A program made the translations under genes and the position numbers. Source: Hybos culiciformis (Eukaryota; Arthropoda; Insecta; Diptera; Hybotidae). Taken from it: a stretch of 64,000 nt of DNA. Under the pieces are notes generated by a model that made no database searches, was not told the origin of the DNA, and saw only the letters and a list, made by a program, of their open reading frames with translations. Location of the stretch: contig OZ023275.1 in assembly GCA_964007475.1 (NCBI GenBank), positions 2,108,001 through 2,172,000 on the forward strand. Reading direction: 5' to 3'. This document shows positions 24,787-36,299 of this stretch, piece by piece. The stretch's first letter is position 1. Each line of letters begins with the position of its first letter.

Positions 24787-25410
24787 GTCTAATGAAACAC
24801 TTAATGTGATAAAAATCTATTTTTTTTTTTGTTGAGAAAAAAATATTTGATAATTATCAAGCAATTCATTTAAAGCAAAAAAAATCGATTAGAAAACAAA
24901 AATAATGTTTTTATATTATTTATGAATGACAGTCAGGAGAGAGATCATATGAACAACATAACATTGGTATTGAAATTTTGTTTTTTATTTATTTTTTTTT
25001 CTTGGCATGACAAAATAAAATTTGAATTCAAAAATTACCAAAAAAAAAGTAAAAGTTTCTTACCATTTTGGATATTTTGGATATTTTCAATACATATTTA
25101 ATTTTCTATTGAACTCACAGATGTGTCGCATTATAAAACATTAAAAATCAGTTTTATTTTTATTCAACTGGAAAGTATCCTAAGAATTCTTCAAATGCAT
25201 AAACTATGTAATAATATAAAATTAGGGATGGCAATTATCTGGACTTTCAGGTATCCGGATACGATATCAGATGGCTTAAACATAAAATATTCGGATATCC
25301 GCGAACACTATTCGGATATCGTATAAAGAATACTATTCGGATATCGTATAAAAATTCCAATTTTTGAAATGATATAAATCTACTTTCTCGACAACACGGC
25401 AAATAAAAAA

Positions 25411-25483
25411 CACAAGAGCTGTCATAGGACACCCGATATGAACATAGTTCGATTGCGTATATATAAGTAATTTTTATTTTCAA
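25411..25483 (-). repeat. Dispersed repeat family C, copy 1 (inverted)
   Basis: On the minus strand it reads AAATTACTTATATATACGC, then TCGGGTGTCC and ATGACAGCTCTTGTGTTTT. It matches 34151-34219 along its length and 29668-29695 in part. Confidence 0.7.
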
Positions 25484-25586
25484 TCAATTCAAATTGAGCT
25501 TTCATTGCCAATTAATCCAAATTGGCTAATTGAATCATTGGCAAAATTTTACACAATTGACAAAATTATACAAGATTTTTATTTGC

Positions 25587-25995
25587 ACTACTCGGAATAC
25601 CCGGCTTCGCACGGTAGTACCTAACTTATATTAATATCAAAACACTTTAATCCAGATTTTGTGCGCTAAAGAAAATCATAATTTCTAAATTCGCTACATA
25701 GTCCCCCAATTGAGCCCTGGAACAACAGTTGACGGCCTTTCAACATCCAGTTTTTTAAATAAGCTTTTCGGGTTCTACACTACAACATTTTATCGGAATA
25801 TACCTAAATGGCAAAGCCGGTTTCTAAGGTAGGCCCCTCGTCGGGGCCTCGGATCAAAATTTCTAGTACCCTGTAAACATCTCGGGTCCCAATGCTACTT
25901 AAGTTCGAAATAACAGCCAAATCGGTCTAGCGGTTTAGGCGTGATTGAGGAGAGAAAAACAGAGAATCAGAGAATTTTCATTTTTGTTTATTAGA
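25587..25995 (-). mobile_element. Short Helentron/Helitron-like or SINE-like element, nested
   Basis: On the minus strand it starts near CTCTGATTCTCTGTTTTTCT, then CCTAAACCGCTAGACCGATT, and ends CCGTGCGAAGCCGGGTATTC with GAGTAGT. The same order (CTCTGT tract, AAACCGCT word, GGCCGGGTA end, TAGT) is seen in 52850-53800, so the two belong to one class. I associate this architecture with non-autonomous rolling-circle (Helentron) elements, but RTE-derived SINEs in insects look similar. No coding sequence is present. Confidence 0.5.
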
Positions 25996-26068
25996 TTGAA
26001 ATTAGTATGAACATTTTAATTTTATTTGAACTATAAAATAATAAAATAAAATAAAAAATTATTACCTA

Positions 26069-26451
26069 CACAGGATGTTTTCGAAGATTAAAATTAAGAT
26101 TTTTTTTAATGTATTTTCGTAAAAATCTCCGAAATAATTTTCACTGTCCAGATTAAAATCTAGATTTTAGTTCGGATTATAATCTTTTTTTTAATAAAAC
26201 TATTTAAATTTTGAATTCAATTTTAAATTTATATATTAAAAAAATAAAATAAATCAAAAATATTTTTTTTCGTTTTCAGTTTTTCATTTATTTATTTTTT
26301 TATCTTTGATATTTCTATTTTCAAAAGAAAATAATTAATATTTTAAGCAAGATTTTTAGTTCAGACTAAAATCAAAATTTTTTCGTTTTATACAACTTTT
26401 ACACACAGAGTCAAAAAAAATCTTGATTTTAATCTTCGAAAACATGCTGTG
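26069..26451. mobile_element. MITE with 37-bp terminal inverted repeats (383 bp)
   Basis: The ends CACAGGATGTTTTCGAAGAT and CACAGCATGTTTTCGAAGAT each continue into TAAAATYAAGATTTTTT, giving about 35 of 37 matches. TA flanks both sides (26067-26068, 26452-26453). Further AGATTAAAATC/GATTTTAG words repeat inside, so the whole unit can fold on itself. It is inserted in the larger element 25225-26919. Confidence 0.82.
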
Positions 26452-27000
26452 TAAATGGCAAGTTACGTATTTTATAAAATCAAATAGAATTCAAGTTTAT
26501 CAATTTTCATACAAATTTCAATAAAAATTATTAATATTTTCCGCGAAAGGGAACATTGTATCAAGTCAATTTAAATTGCGAAGGCGTCGATTCAAATCAC
26601 ATGATCAGTGAGCTTTTAAGACCTGTTAGCTCTTAAGACTAAATCGAATGCATACACACGCATACAGCATTTCGTTACGTAAACTTTTCTACTAATTCCC
26701 ACCTCTGTTTTCGTTATTTCGTTATCCATAAGCCGCGTTAAGTAACTATGTTCCAAAAAGAATTGTCGGTTTTACAAAGTAGTTAGTAGTACCTTACAAA
26801 ACGCCAATACATAGATTTTATATATAATAAAAAAATATTAAAAGTCAGTCGAATTATGTATTTGTAAATCCAGAAAATATCCGGATAGCTCAAACCGAAT
26901 ACTCACCGGATTGCCTCCCTAAAATGTATAGTATATATACAAAAATATATCAATAAAATAATGCAATGCAATATTTTTATGGTATGTGCAAATTTCTTTA

Positions 27001-28176
27001 GGGTCAAGTGGGGTAATTGTGAATTGGGGTAATTGTGAACGGTAAAAGTAGCCTTGGAAAAATTTATAATTTAAAAAAATTTAAAGCGTAAACACAAATT
27101 ATAATATTTTCTGCACGTGTAAAAAAAGTTTCGTAGTGTTTTGTGCATTTTCTACTTGACAGCAAGTATTTGAAAAAAGGTCCAAAAAAAAAGTGTTTTT
27201 CAGTTGAGAAGAGTTTTTTTAAATCTTTTTATTTTAGTGAAAATTTGACATTAGTAAATTAAAATTATTTAATTTAGCAATATAACGGATTAATTTAAAT
27301 AAAATGAAATACATTTTTAAATAAAAATAAAAACAAAGTGAAATAATTAACTTTCACAATTACCCCTTAATTTTTAATGTGTGAGGTAATTGTGAACATA
27401 AAAAGGGGTAATTGTGAAAATAAAAAAAAATCTTATTTTATGTTTAAAGATAAGGAAGTGGACCTAAAATGCCTAGAAATTACGTTAAGAACACATTGCC
27501 AAAAAAAAAGTGGAGGAGAAATTTTCTGAAGCCTATTAGATCGTGCAAAAAGTGGCTATCCATGTGACAGAGACAAATTGTTAGGCCTTATATAAAGTTT
27601 TGTTTCATCAAAAAATTTAAATACACCATTCGTTAATGGTATGCTGGATTGGATTGGTTCAGATCACTTATTGCACGAAATCCTTCACTGTCTATTAAAA
27701 AGCCAGAATAACTTCAAAAATGTAGGAAAGTTGCACACAAACCTACAATAATTTACGATTTTTACGACAAATTGGAAAGTGTTTGCATCAAAATTAACAT
27801 AAAAGATGTTGAAGATGCCTGTTTTATTTTTAACGCTGATGAAAGTGGATTTAAAAATGATCGACGTCGATTACGTGCGATTGGCGAAAAAGGAAAAAAT
27901 TTTTGACGAGTTTCTGGTGTAGGTAAATACCAGTTCACATTTACCCCATTTTTTTGAGGTAAATGTAAAAATCGTCGATTTTTACGGAATCAGCTACAGC
28001 ACTGGGCCTGTACCTCAAATTAGAATTCCAAAAAATGCATAAGATAGTGAAGAAGTTCAGCTTTCCAGCAACGTATGGGTTTTTTTTCTACGACCAAGCG
28101 AAGATAGGAAAAAATAGTGTTAAACTTTGTTTTTTTGTGAAGTTGCAAAATCGTTCACCATTACCCCACTTGACCC
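27001..28176 (+). mobile_element. pogo-like DNA transposon, internally decayed (1,176 bp)
   Basis: Terminal repeats GGGTCAAGTGGGGTAATTG (left) and GGGTCAAGTGGGGTAATGG (right, inward) are flanked by TA on both sides. The word GGGGTAATTGTGAA recurs at 27010, 27026 and 27405, inverted at 27353-27366, and once with GAGG at 27383. These are candidate transposase-binding sites. A broken transposase of the pogo/Tigger type lies at 27469-27905. The 3' third (27930-28160) has no recognised coding remnant apart from a short frame at 28035. Confidence 0.88.
27469..27905 (+). pseudogene. pogo/Tigger-type transposase remnant
   Basis: The piece begins MPRNYVKNTLPKKKW, the usual start of a pogo transposase with its psq-type helix-turn-helix. 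It continues after frame changes with CKSGYPCDRDK-like sequence, then WFRSLIARNPSLSIKKPE (CENP-B-type DNA-binding domain), and CFIFNADESGFKNDRRR, where the Asp of NADESGF is the first catalytic residue of the DDE domain. Stops and at least one frameshift interrupt it. The second and third catalytic acids are missing because the reading collapses after GEKGKN at about 27905. It is non-functional. The family call rests on these motifs only. Confidence 0.85.
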
Positions 28177-28179
28177 TAT

Positions 28180-29665
28180 ATAATATTTTTATAAAAAAAT
28201 ATTTTTGCAGTCAATAATATACTTTTTGTTATGTTGAAAATTTTGATTTTATTTCTTCTGTTTTTGTTCAGACGAATTGTATAAGAAAATAAATCTTTTG
28301 TGACAAGCATTTTATTTATTTTTTTTTTTTTCATTTTATTACATTTTACTTAGCAAATTGTCAACTTATCAAAAAACTTTATAAATTTAATATACTTACT
28401 ACAAAATGCAAAAAATTTTATTCAGTTTAAATTATGTTCATTTTATAATGTCATAAAACAACCATTAATGTATTTATATAGTTATTAATAAAAAAAAATA
28501 TTTAAGTTTATGTATTTCAATTAAATTTTCCTGAATTCACAGAATGAAATAACTTCTTAAAGTAATCAAACACTGGAAATAATGTACATAAAAAATGCCC
28601 ATATATAGGAATTGAAAAGAAACAAGTTTTTAAGTAAGTAAAATAAGTTATTTTTGGAGAATTTTTTTTTAACATTTCATCAATGAAATTGAGGGTTCAA
28701 GAGCTTTCTTAAATCTCAATTCAAAGAAAAACAATGGTTTTTGATATAAAACAAAATCTTTAGATAACTGAAAAAAATTTGATATATGTACAATGTACAT
28801 ATAAATAAGTTTTTTTTTTGTGATCAGTGAATTTAAATTAAATTTTTTTTGTGGAATATTATTATGCTGACTCACTCAAAGAACATAATTTTGTAATGAT
28901 GTAAAAGAAATAATGGCAGAAAGACAAGTGAACAATCATGTATATTGGGATATCGAAAGCTTAAATTGTGTTATATATTTTGTTCTTAATTTTTTTGTTT
29001 TTTTCTATTTTATCACAATTTCCATAAATTTATAATCAGAAAAATTTGTACACCAATATATGAAATTTTTTTTTATTCGAAAAGACGTGACAAGAAAAAT
29101 AACAAACGATTTATTAATAATTATTTTTTTGTGAAAAAATTTATATATTTCTATAATTTACTAGTAAGGTTTTGAATTCCAGAATCTTTTATTTTATATA
29201 GCTCATTTATAAATTAAACATTATGTTAATTATATCCGATGAAATAATTATTAGATAGCGAAAATTTGGAACGATTAAGATTTTATTAAAATGTATTTTT
29301 TCACTAAAAATATCGTAAAACTCTTGTCAGACTTTTATTTTAACTATTTGTTATCGTTGGTTTTAGTGAATCTGAGGATAATTATTAATAAAAATCTTTT
29401 GATTGAAGCTTTTTCAAGATTATAATAAAAAAAATGTACGTACTCAATGTTAATTTATTAGTTTATTTTTACCTCAATAAACTAATAATTTAATTTTATA
29501 TTTAACTTTAACATTTGATTAGGATTTATTGTTTTTCATGGTATTTATTTTATTTTTATTTTCACTTTTTTATGCTACTTTTATTATTATGATTTACAAA
29601 ATTGTTTAATTTTTAAAACAATAAATAATACTGTACCAAACTTTAGTTTTTCTTTTTTATAATAT
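28180..29665. other. AT-rich non-coding stretch, nothing recognised
   Basis: No family motif, RNA gene or bounded repeat was seen. Confidence 0.6.
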
Positions 29666-29667
29666 TA

Positions 29668-29695
29668 GGTGTCTATGACAGCTCTTGTGTTTATT
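29668..29695 (+). repeat. Dispersed repeat family C, short copy
   Basis: GGTGTCTATGACAGCTCTTG then TGTTTATT. It matches the end of the copies at 25411-25483 and 34151-34219. Confidence 0.55.
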
Positions 29696-29782
29696 TTCTG
29701 TCAAATGACTCGACCGAAATAAATAATTAAACACTGTAGGAAATAAAAAAAGGATCACATTTTTAAAAAAAATTGTGCATAA

Positions 29783-30171
29783 AGGTCGGTATTCAACTGA
29801 AGATAAAGTACAAGATAAATTTTATCTTGAAAAGGAACATTATTGAGTGAGATAAATCTGACTTATGTAGTACAGTAGTACCTAAACAATTTTATTTTTA
29901 ATTTTCTTATCTCCCAACTTTCATCCATTCAATTTAATTAATTTTACCAATATTATTTTATTTTATTAAATTAAACTATTATTTTAATTTTAATATTTTT
30001 TTACCAATTTCAGTTTAGAAATTATTTTAGTTTTCTGATTTTTGTTTGTTTTCTTTAAACAACAAACGTCAAATTCTGGGTACCGATAAATTAAATTCAC
30101 GCAACTAAAATTTTTCTCAGATAAAATTTTATATGAAAAAGTTGATTTTATCTCCAGTTGAATACCGACCT
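29783..30171. mobile_element. MITE with TAA target duplication (389 bp)
   Basis: The left end AGGTCGGTATTCAACTGAAG and the right end (read inward) AGGTCGGTATTCAACTGGAG match at 18 of the first 19 or so bases and continue into ATAAA. TAA lies on both sides (29780-29782, 30172-30174). A 3-bp TAA/TWA duplication is typical of PIF/Harbinger. AGATAAA and TTTATCT words recur inside. No transposase was seen. Confidence 0.82.
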
Positions 30172-30174
30172 TAA

Positions 30175-31820
30175 CTTAGAAATTTTATATTATGATTTAT
30201 GAAAAATAATGAATATTTTTCTAAACCGAAATGCCTATCATTTACAATAAAAGTAAGAAGGTAAAGTAATTAAACTTAAAGCATCAGCGATAGACGGGTT
30301 AAATTCGACTGACGAAATAATATAAAAACACTAACAATCTTCAAAATGAACAATAAAAATTATGTTAAAATTGCACGACTTATTGCACTGAAAGCATTTA
30401 AATTTTAACTTTATGTCATGGCACCGTCCTTTCAATGTTAAATTAAGAATATGTACATACAATACAATGAATACAAAATTGAAAAAATCTTTTTTTTGAA
30501 AAATTGTTAATTATCAAAACGAAATAAGAGAAAGAACAACGTTTGAGATTCATTAAAAAAAAAATTGTAAATTCTAATTCCAACTTATTTTATTTAAGTA
30601 GAATTTCAGTTGTCTGTATATTTTTTTGAGTGTAATTAGAAACCTTAAAATATAAGAAAGACTAATTTTTTAATTTTGTATTATAAAATGCAATAACTCT
30701 AAATTAAAATCTTACTTCTGTTACATGAAACACAATAGAAATAGCTAAATTGTATATATGTATATAAGTTAGGCCGAATATTTTTCGATTTTTAAGTTAA
30801 TGAGTATACAATCTTATTATTACATTTTACATATATCGATGTATGTTTAATACCGTAAATATTTCCATAAATTATTATCTTGAAGGAAAATATTATTCAA
30901 GATAAAAATAGCCAACAAAAAAAATAAAAGAATTAAATAAGAAAAAAAAAACACAAATGAAATGAAAAATACTAAATAGGAAAGAAAAATCCTTTTGTAT
31001 TAAAAAAAAAAATAATGTTTTAAAATCTTTTCATGAAAAATAATATAAAAAAACTTTGAAAAAATATATAAAAAAAAGTAGAACCATAACCTAGAAATTT
31101 TATGGGCAAAAAAAATTGTTCTTTTTTTAATATTTTTTTCTGCATCAATTATTTTATTGAAATAAATAAAAGATTTCGATTAATGATGAAATTTATAGCC
31201 AGGTTGAATTTTTGTTACGCAAAGAATCTTTTTATCTAAAAAAAACAAAGAAAAGATTTTTGAAGTGAAACTAGTGCATTCGAATAAACTTGGCAGAGGT
31301 AAAAAATTTCAGTGAACAATGTTAAAATTACTTTCGATTTAGTGCTTCGAGAGTCATATTTATTTTGCTGCAATTCTATCGAGCATATTTTTTTTCTTGA
31401 GCACTTAACCTTATACTTTATACTACAATTACCTAACATGTATTTTCTGCACATGCGGCATACCAATATCTAAACGACGAGCTAACAACGTGTATGAAAA
31501 AAAAAAATATGTGAGTCTAAATAAATTACACTAACAAACTAAAAAAAATTATTTTAAATTTTTAAATTTTTAATTAAAACTCTTGTATGTTCTACAATTT
31601 AATTTATTTACTTTTCAATAATTTATAAAATAATTATTACAAAATTTAAAAAATATATCAATTAATTTGTCGACTAGTTTCGACTTATTAAGTCATCATC
31701 TGGACAAAGACTGATTTTAAGTTAAGTCAAAGATAAGCTTCATTAAGTTGCTAGCGGCTGTCGGTTTTATCATCAGCTGACACATACATTTTTTCTTTTT
31801 TCTTTTTTTTTTTTGCCTTT
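30175..31820. other. AT-rich non-coding stretch
   Basis: A GC-richer patch at 31670-31780 (GACTAGTTTCGACTTATTAA, then GCTAGCGGCTGTCGG) looks like a repeat fragment, but no second copy occurs here. No gene was recognised. Confidence 0.5.
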
Positions 31821-31825
31821 TTTTT

Positions 31826-31893
31826 TGACAATAATCGAGGCATTTTTGACAATAATCGAGGCATTTTTTGACAATAATCGAGGCATTTTTGAC
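31826..31893 (+). repeat. 21-22-bp minisatellite, three units
   Basis: TGACAATAATCGAGGCATTT repeats at 31826, 31847 and 31869 with variable T-run length, then TGACA starts a fourth unit. Opposing frames across it are repeat shadows. Confidence 0.92.
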
Positions 31894-32107
31894 ACTTACA
31901 TTTTTTTCACTCTCAATCACAATGCCTCTAAAGAAGTTTCACTTCAAAAAGAAAATAATTTGTTGTATGTCAGCATTACAACAAAAGATTTGCAAATAAA
32001 TGTATGTTTAAATCATTGCCGCCCGAAAGTATGCATACATATAATATTTTTAGGTGCAAGAAAAAGAAATAAAAACTTTTTTTTTTAAATTTTATTTATA
32101 TAACATA

Positions 32108-32134
32108 GGGTAAGAGTGGTATAATTCGACACCT
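32108..32134 (+). mobile_element. Solo mariner/pogo-like end
   Basis: After TA: GGGTAAGAGTGGTATAATTC then GACACC. The TA-GGGT...GG-T-AATT layout parallels the pogo-like end at 27001. No matching right end was found. Confidence 0.35.
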
Positions 32135-32139
32135 TAAAT

Positions 32140-33455
32140 TTTTTTTTAAATAATATAATTTTCAACAGATTTTTATTACGAATTTAAGTTTAAATCATAT
32201 TTTGGGATTTAACCTTTCAAATTAAATGATTTCTTCTTCTGAATTACAAACAGATTTTAAATAATTTGCATTTAAAAAAAAACTTTTTTATCACGAATCC
32301 TCTTCTATGAGTGGGATGCTTACTCTATATCCGAGGAGGCTTCTACAATTAAAGGGATGCTTCATTTATGGATGGAAAATCTATAATTTTTTCCTAAAAA
32401 AAGTTGTACGAATTTTGTTTTCCTTTATTAATTCGAAAAAAATATTATTTGATAAAATAATTATAAGAATTTTCCTTTGACATTGCTACCGTTGTACCGA
32501 TCGACAAGGCATCCAACTTTTACTTTTTCTTTTATATACGTAAAAATGAAAAAACGACTAAATTATTTATTAGAAATATTTTTAATAATATTTTTTCTAT
32601 AATAAAAAAAACATTATTAAAAATAAAACTAATAAATAATTAAATTAGTTCCCTTAAAAAATTACATCGAAAATTCAAAAATTTTGTTTTTGTATTTGAC
32701 ATCTGCAAACACATGTTATCTGATTTAATGTCAATTTTAATTTAACAGCCGCTATATAAAACATTCGCGCGAAATTTGAAAAGACGAATCATCTCGAGTG
32801 TTAGATCCTAATTGAAATTTATTTATTTACAAGTGGAAATTTTTGGGCGGAGTCCCTTCAAAAGTAATTCAGGTAGATTTATATTGCTTGCCTAATATTA
32901 AATTTATTAAATGACGAACAATCCTCGACAACACATCTAGATGGCATTTTTATTTTATATTTAAATTTTAAATAATAATTATTTATTTTTAATATTCCTT
33001 TGAAAAATATTAAACAAAATTACAGAGTATTTATGTACATCACAGTTTATGTGGCTTACCATGCCTCTGATAACGTTTGTGCATTATTAGTTTAACATAT
33101 GTCATGTTCTTTTTTAACATAAAAACTTAAATTTAACGTATCATGTCGTATGAAATGGTCTCATATAATAAATACATTTCTTTAAACTCGTAAGTATCAT
33201 AGAGAAGAAAGACTCTATCGTGCGCTTATTTGGTGGAAGCACACACTACTTTTTTATTTAGTTCATCATTTAAAGGATTTATTTCTTTCTAATGATAATG
33301 GAATATTGGACATATTGGACGAGCAAAGAAGCTAAATGTAGGTAAATTACTTTACGTACTGTATATTATTCCAAGTGAACGTAGTTCCTTATCAGACACT
33401 CTTGTGGTAAAATTTGCTGGAAATTTCGACATAAAAGTGTAGCTAAACATATGTT
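32140..33455. other. AT-rich non-coding stretch
   Basis: 32280-32400 has two GGGATGCTT words around GAGGAGGCTTCTAC. Otherwise nothing was recognised. Confidence 0.5.
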
Positions 33456-33459
33456 AAAA

Positions 33460-33666
33460 CCAAGATCAATACAAACAGGTTGAGTAATACGTGATTTTTA
33501 TGAGAAATGTCAAGTGACGTAAGTGATATCCGGTTAATATGTAGATTTGCATTTATCAAGAAAAAAATTAAAAAAATTGGAATTGGATATCAATGACGTC
33601 AGAGCCGCTGCCAGTTTGTTTTTCCTTTTTGTTCAACATTACTCAACCTGTTTGTATTGATCTTGG
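33460..33666. mobile_element. MITE with perfect 29-bp terminal inverted repeats (207 bp)
   Basis: CCAAGATCAATACAAACAGG plus TTGAGTAAT at 33460-33488 is exactly complementary to 33638-33666. TTAAAA stands on both sides (33454-33459, 33667-33672) and may be a 6-bp target duplication; because the context is AT-rich, TTAA is an alternative. The inside is GC-richer (GACGTCAGAGCCGCTGCC) and non-coding. Confidence 0.82.
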
Positions 33667-34150
33667 TTAAAACAAAAAAAAACATACGTTAAAAAAATAA
33701 AAATAAATAATGAGTACGACGCCGTCGCATTTTAAATTGACTTGATAAAATGTCCAAACAGTCCCTCTCGCGGCAAATTTTTATTAAAATTTGTATGGAA
33801 ATTGATAAACTTAAATTTTATTTGATTTTATAAAATATTAATAAAATATTTAGAGTATATTAAGTTTTTATTATTAACTAATTAATATTTTATAGTTCAA
33901 ATAAAATGTATATTTTCATACTAATTTCCCCATTAGGGCGCTATTCGGTACTTTATAATTTATGTAATTCAATATTGAAATAAAGTTTTTAACCAGCCAC
34001 TGAAATCACACTATAAGTCACACTAAAATAGGTTTGTTTAAATTAAAAAAATACAAAACGGGCGAAAACTGGGAAAAAGTAGAACAAAGTATGATACAGG
34101 GCTTTTATACGGATAATATGTTGATTAATAAAATTTTGAATTTATCGAAA

Positions 34151-34219
34151 ATGAAAATTACTTATATATACGCTAAGGCACTACGTTCCTATCGGATGTT
34201 CCATGACAGCTCTTGTGTT
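34151..34219 (+). repeat. Dispersed repeat family C, copy 3
   Basis: AAATTACTTATATATACGC, then CGTTCCTATCGGATGTTCCA and TGACAGCTCTTGTG. It matches the inverted copy at 25411-25483. The frame at 34034-34258 is explained by this repeat and is not called as a gene. Confidence 0.7.
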
Positions 34220-34259
34220 TTTTTTTCAAATAGGTTTTATTACAATATGTACATTTAAA

Positions 34260-36070
34260 AAATCAAAATAAATATAAAATAAATAATCAAAAACAAAAAT
34301 AAACAGCATAAAAAAATTTCAATCAAACGAAAAATACTTTTCTATGGATGCCCGGAGAAAAATTTTCGATATTGAAATATTTGTATTTTTTTTTTGCTTT
34401 TGTTGCATTGCTAGAATTCAATAATTCATTATCCTTTGTACTTAGAAAAAAAAAATATACATAAAAAGTTTTTATTTCAGTGCCAATATCATTTCAGTTG
34501 TAAATATTTCGAAAATTGAAAACCGAAATTTGTAAAAAAAAAAAATAAATAAAATAAAAAATTGTTTAGAGTTAAAAGACATGGGTGATACTGGTTTCAT
34601 TGAACACCGATAAATGTTGCGATTGATCCAACTATTTTATGAAACATAAAAACTTTCTTTGAAAGACTTGATTTGCTTAACAGAATTATGTAACGCAATG
34701 TAAAGTTTTTTTATGCAAAATAGATGTCAATTATGAGCAAGGAATGAAACCATTAGAATTATTGAATATTATCAAGATTTACGGCAAGTTGAATGGCGTA
34801 ATGAAGAAATATTTAAAAATCTGAGTTACCTATTGAATTAAAAATTAAAAATAGTTTTTGCGAACATAGCCAAAGAACTCAAATTATTTGCAAAAAAAAA
34901 ATTCATTCATTTTTTTTTATCATTTTATTATTAAAGCAAAAAGAACAAAAAAAACATTGCAGATTAGAAAAATTTTATATCCTGTATGGAAAAAGGATCA
35001 AGTCGTAAAAACAAAATACCACATCATAAATTTTTATACGATTTTTCTTTTAAAAGTTTGAATACCATTTTTTTTTTTATACATTTCTCGTATAATAATG
35101 GATTTTTTGCGTGAAAAATTATCACAAAGAAGCAAAAAAATGTTAAAAAATATTAAAGATGCTATTTCAATGAAGTGGTCAGTTTTATAGAATGTTTTTC
35201 TTTCCTTATTACATTCAAGATTTGCTTAGTTTTCTATGCAGTACTTCTTCTGTTGAAAGAAAAAGTATGGTGAGAGAGAAATTTTGATACTTTTATTACA
35301 CTTATATTTATAATTTTTTTTTGTGGTAACAGCGTCCAAGGTAGTTGTGAAATATTTTGGATATTCTAATATAATAATCAGATCGTCTACAAGTCTCTTA
35401 AATATTTCTAACTGATTTTAAACATAACAGACTTTTTTCAAATTTCACATAAACAAGCATTCTGGTAAATGTCAAGCTAAATTCCAATTTCAGCCAAATC
35501 AATTCTTTGTAAAATTGAGTAAATTATATTTTACTAAATTGGAAATTGGGAAGAATTTCTTTATGCATTAAAATATGCTGTTGCAGCAACTGCTCAAAAA
35601 CTATATTTTTTCAGGATGCCTAAGGTAATCGATTTAAAATAAGAGTCTTAATTAATAAGAGCGGCAGACAGGGAAACTGCTAGCAAAAGTGGTATGTTTC
35701 GAAAAAAAAAATCAGTTTTGTCCTTTATAACTTTGTGTCTTATTATTTTGTCTGTTCAAAATTTCTTCAAACTACATTAACCAATAATTTGTTTTAAATA
35801 TAATTATTTTTTTTAATTAGTGAGCTTCTCTATAGCCGCGAGAATGTACTAAAAAACGGTCATGGGAAATATTGATTATTCATTTTTTAGGTGAAAGATT
35901 ATTTATTACAAGAAGTAGATTCTATTATATTTTTCATACAATTCTAAGTTTTCTACATAAATTTTAGATGTCTCATGTACATATAATTGTATATTTGTAC
36001 TAAAAGATTGTTAATTTTTAGAAATAATGTTGAAGGTACCTATTGAATTAAAGTTATTTAAATATACATA
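34260..36070. other. AT-rich stretch with one possible decayed coding patch
   Basis: Around 34720-34830 a short frame reads MKPLELLNIIKIYGKLN with less biased codons than its surroundings, but no family was recognised and it has no splice-site support. The rest is non-coding. Confidence 0.4.
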
Positions 36071-36074
36071 TAAC

Positions 36075-36291
36075 CATAGAGTAAGAATACAGAAAGATGG
36101 GAAGCTTCATACAACATTATTTTTGGTATTTTTAAGTCAATGTGTTAGTAAAACAAAATAAAATACGTGATAATTATCAATGTATGAAAAGAATTTTATT
36201 TAGTTTTACCAACACCTTCACAATAAAATACCAAAAAAGACTGAAAAAATGTTGTATGAAACTTCCCATCTTTCTGTATTCTTAATCTATG
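36075..36291. mobile_element. MITE with about 44-bp terminal inverted repeats (217 bp)
   Basis: The left end CATAGAGTAAGAATACAGAA continues AGATGGGAAGCTTCATACAA. The right end (inward) CATAGATTAAGAATACAGAA continues AGATGGGAAGTTTCATACAA, so two mismatches in about 44. ATATAAC (7 bp) flanks both ends (36068-36074, 36292-36298). AAAATACCAAAAA/TTTGGTATTTT extends the fold inward. A 7-bp duplication is unusual; the Galileo branch of the P superfamily is one known case. Confidence 0.82.
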
Positions 36292-36299
36292 ATATAACT

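Larger units (their letters stand above)
25225..26919. mobile_element. Outer TIR element containing nested insertions
   Basis: After TA the left end reads GGGATGGCAATTATCTGG, followed by repeated GGATATCCG/TCGGATATCG words. Read inward from the right end, the sequence is GGGAGGCAATCCGGTGAG and then a GCTATCCGGATATT word, with TA following. The GGATATC repetition near the left end and its echo at the right support one element. It has been enlarged by insertions at 25587-25995 and 26069-26451. No transposase was seen. Confidence 0.5.

Noticed and set aside
28035..28217. 60-codon frame as a gene
   Set aside because: It lies at the 3' end of the pogo-like element and reads through its terminal repeat.
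34034..34258. 74-codon plus-strand frame
   Set aside because: Its C-terminal half is dispersed repeat family C; no independent evidence of coding.
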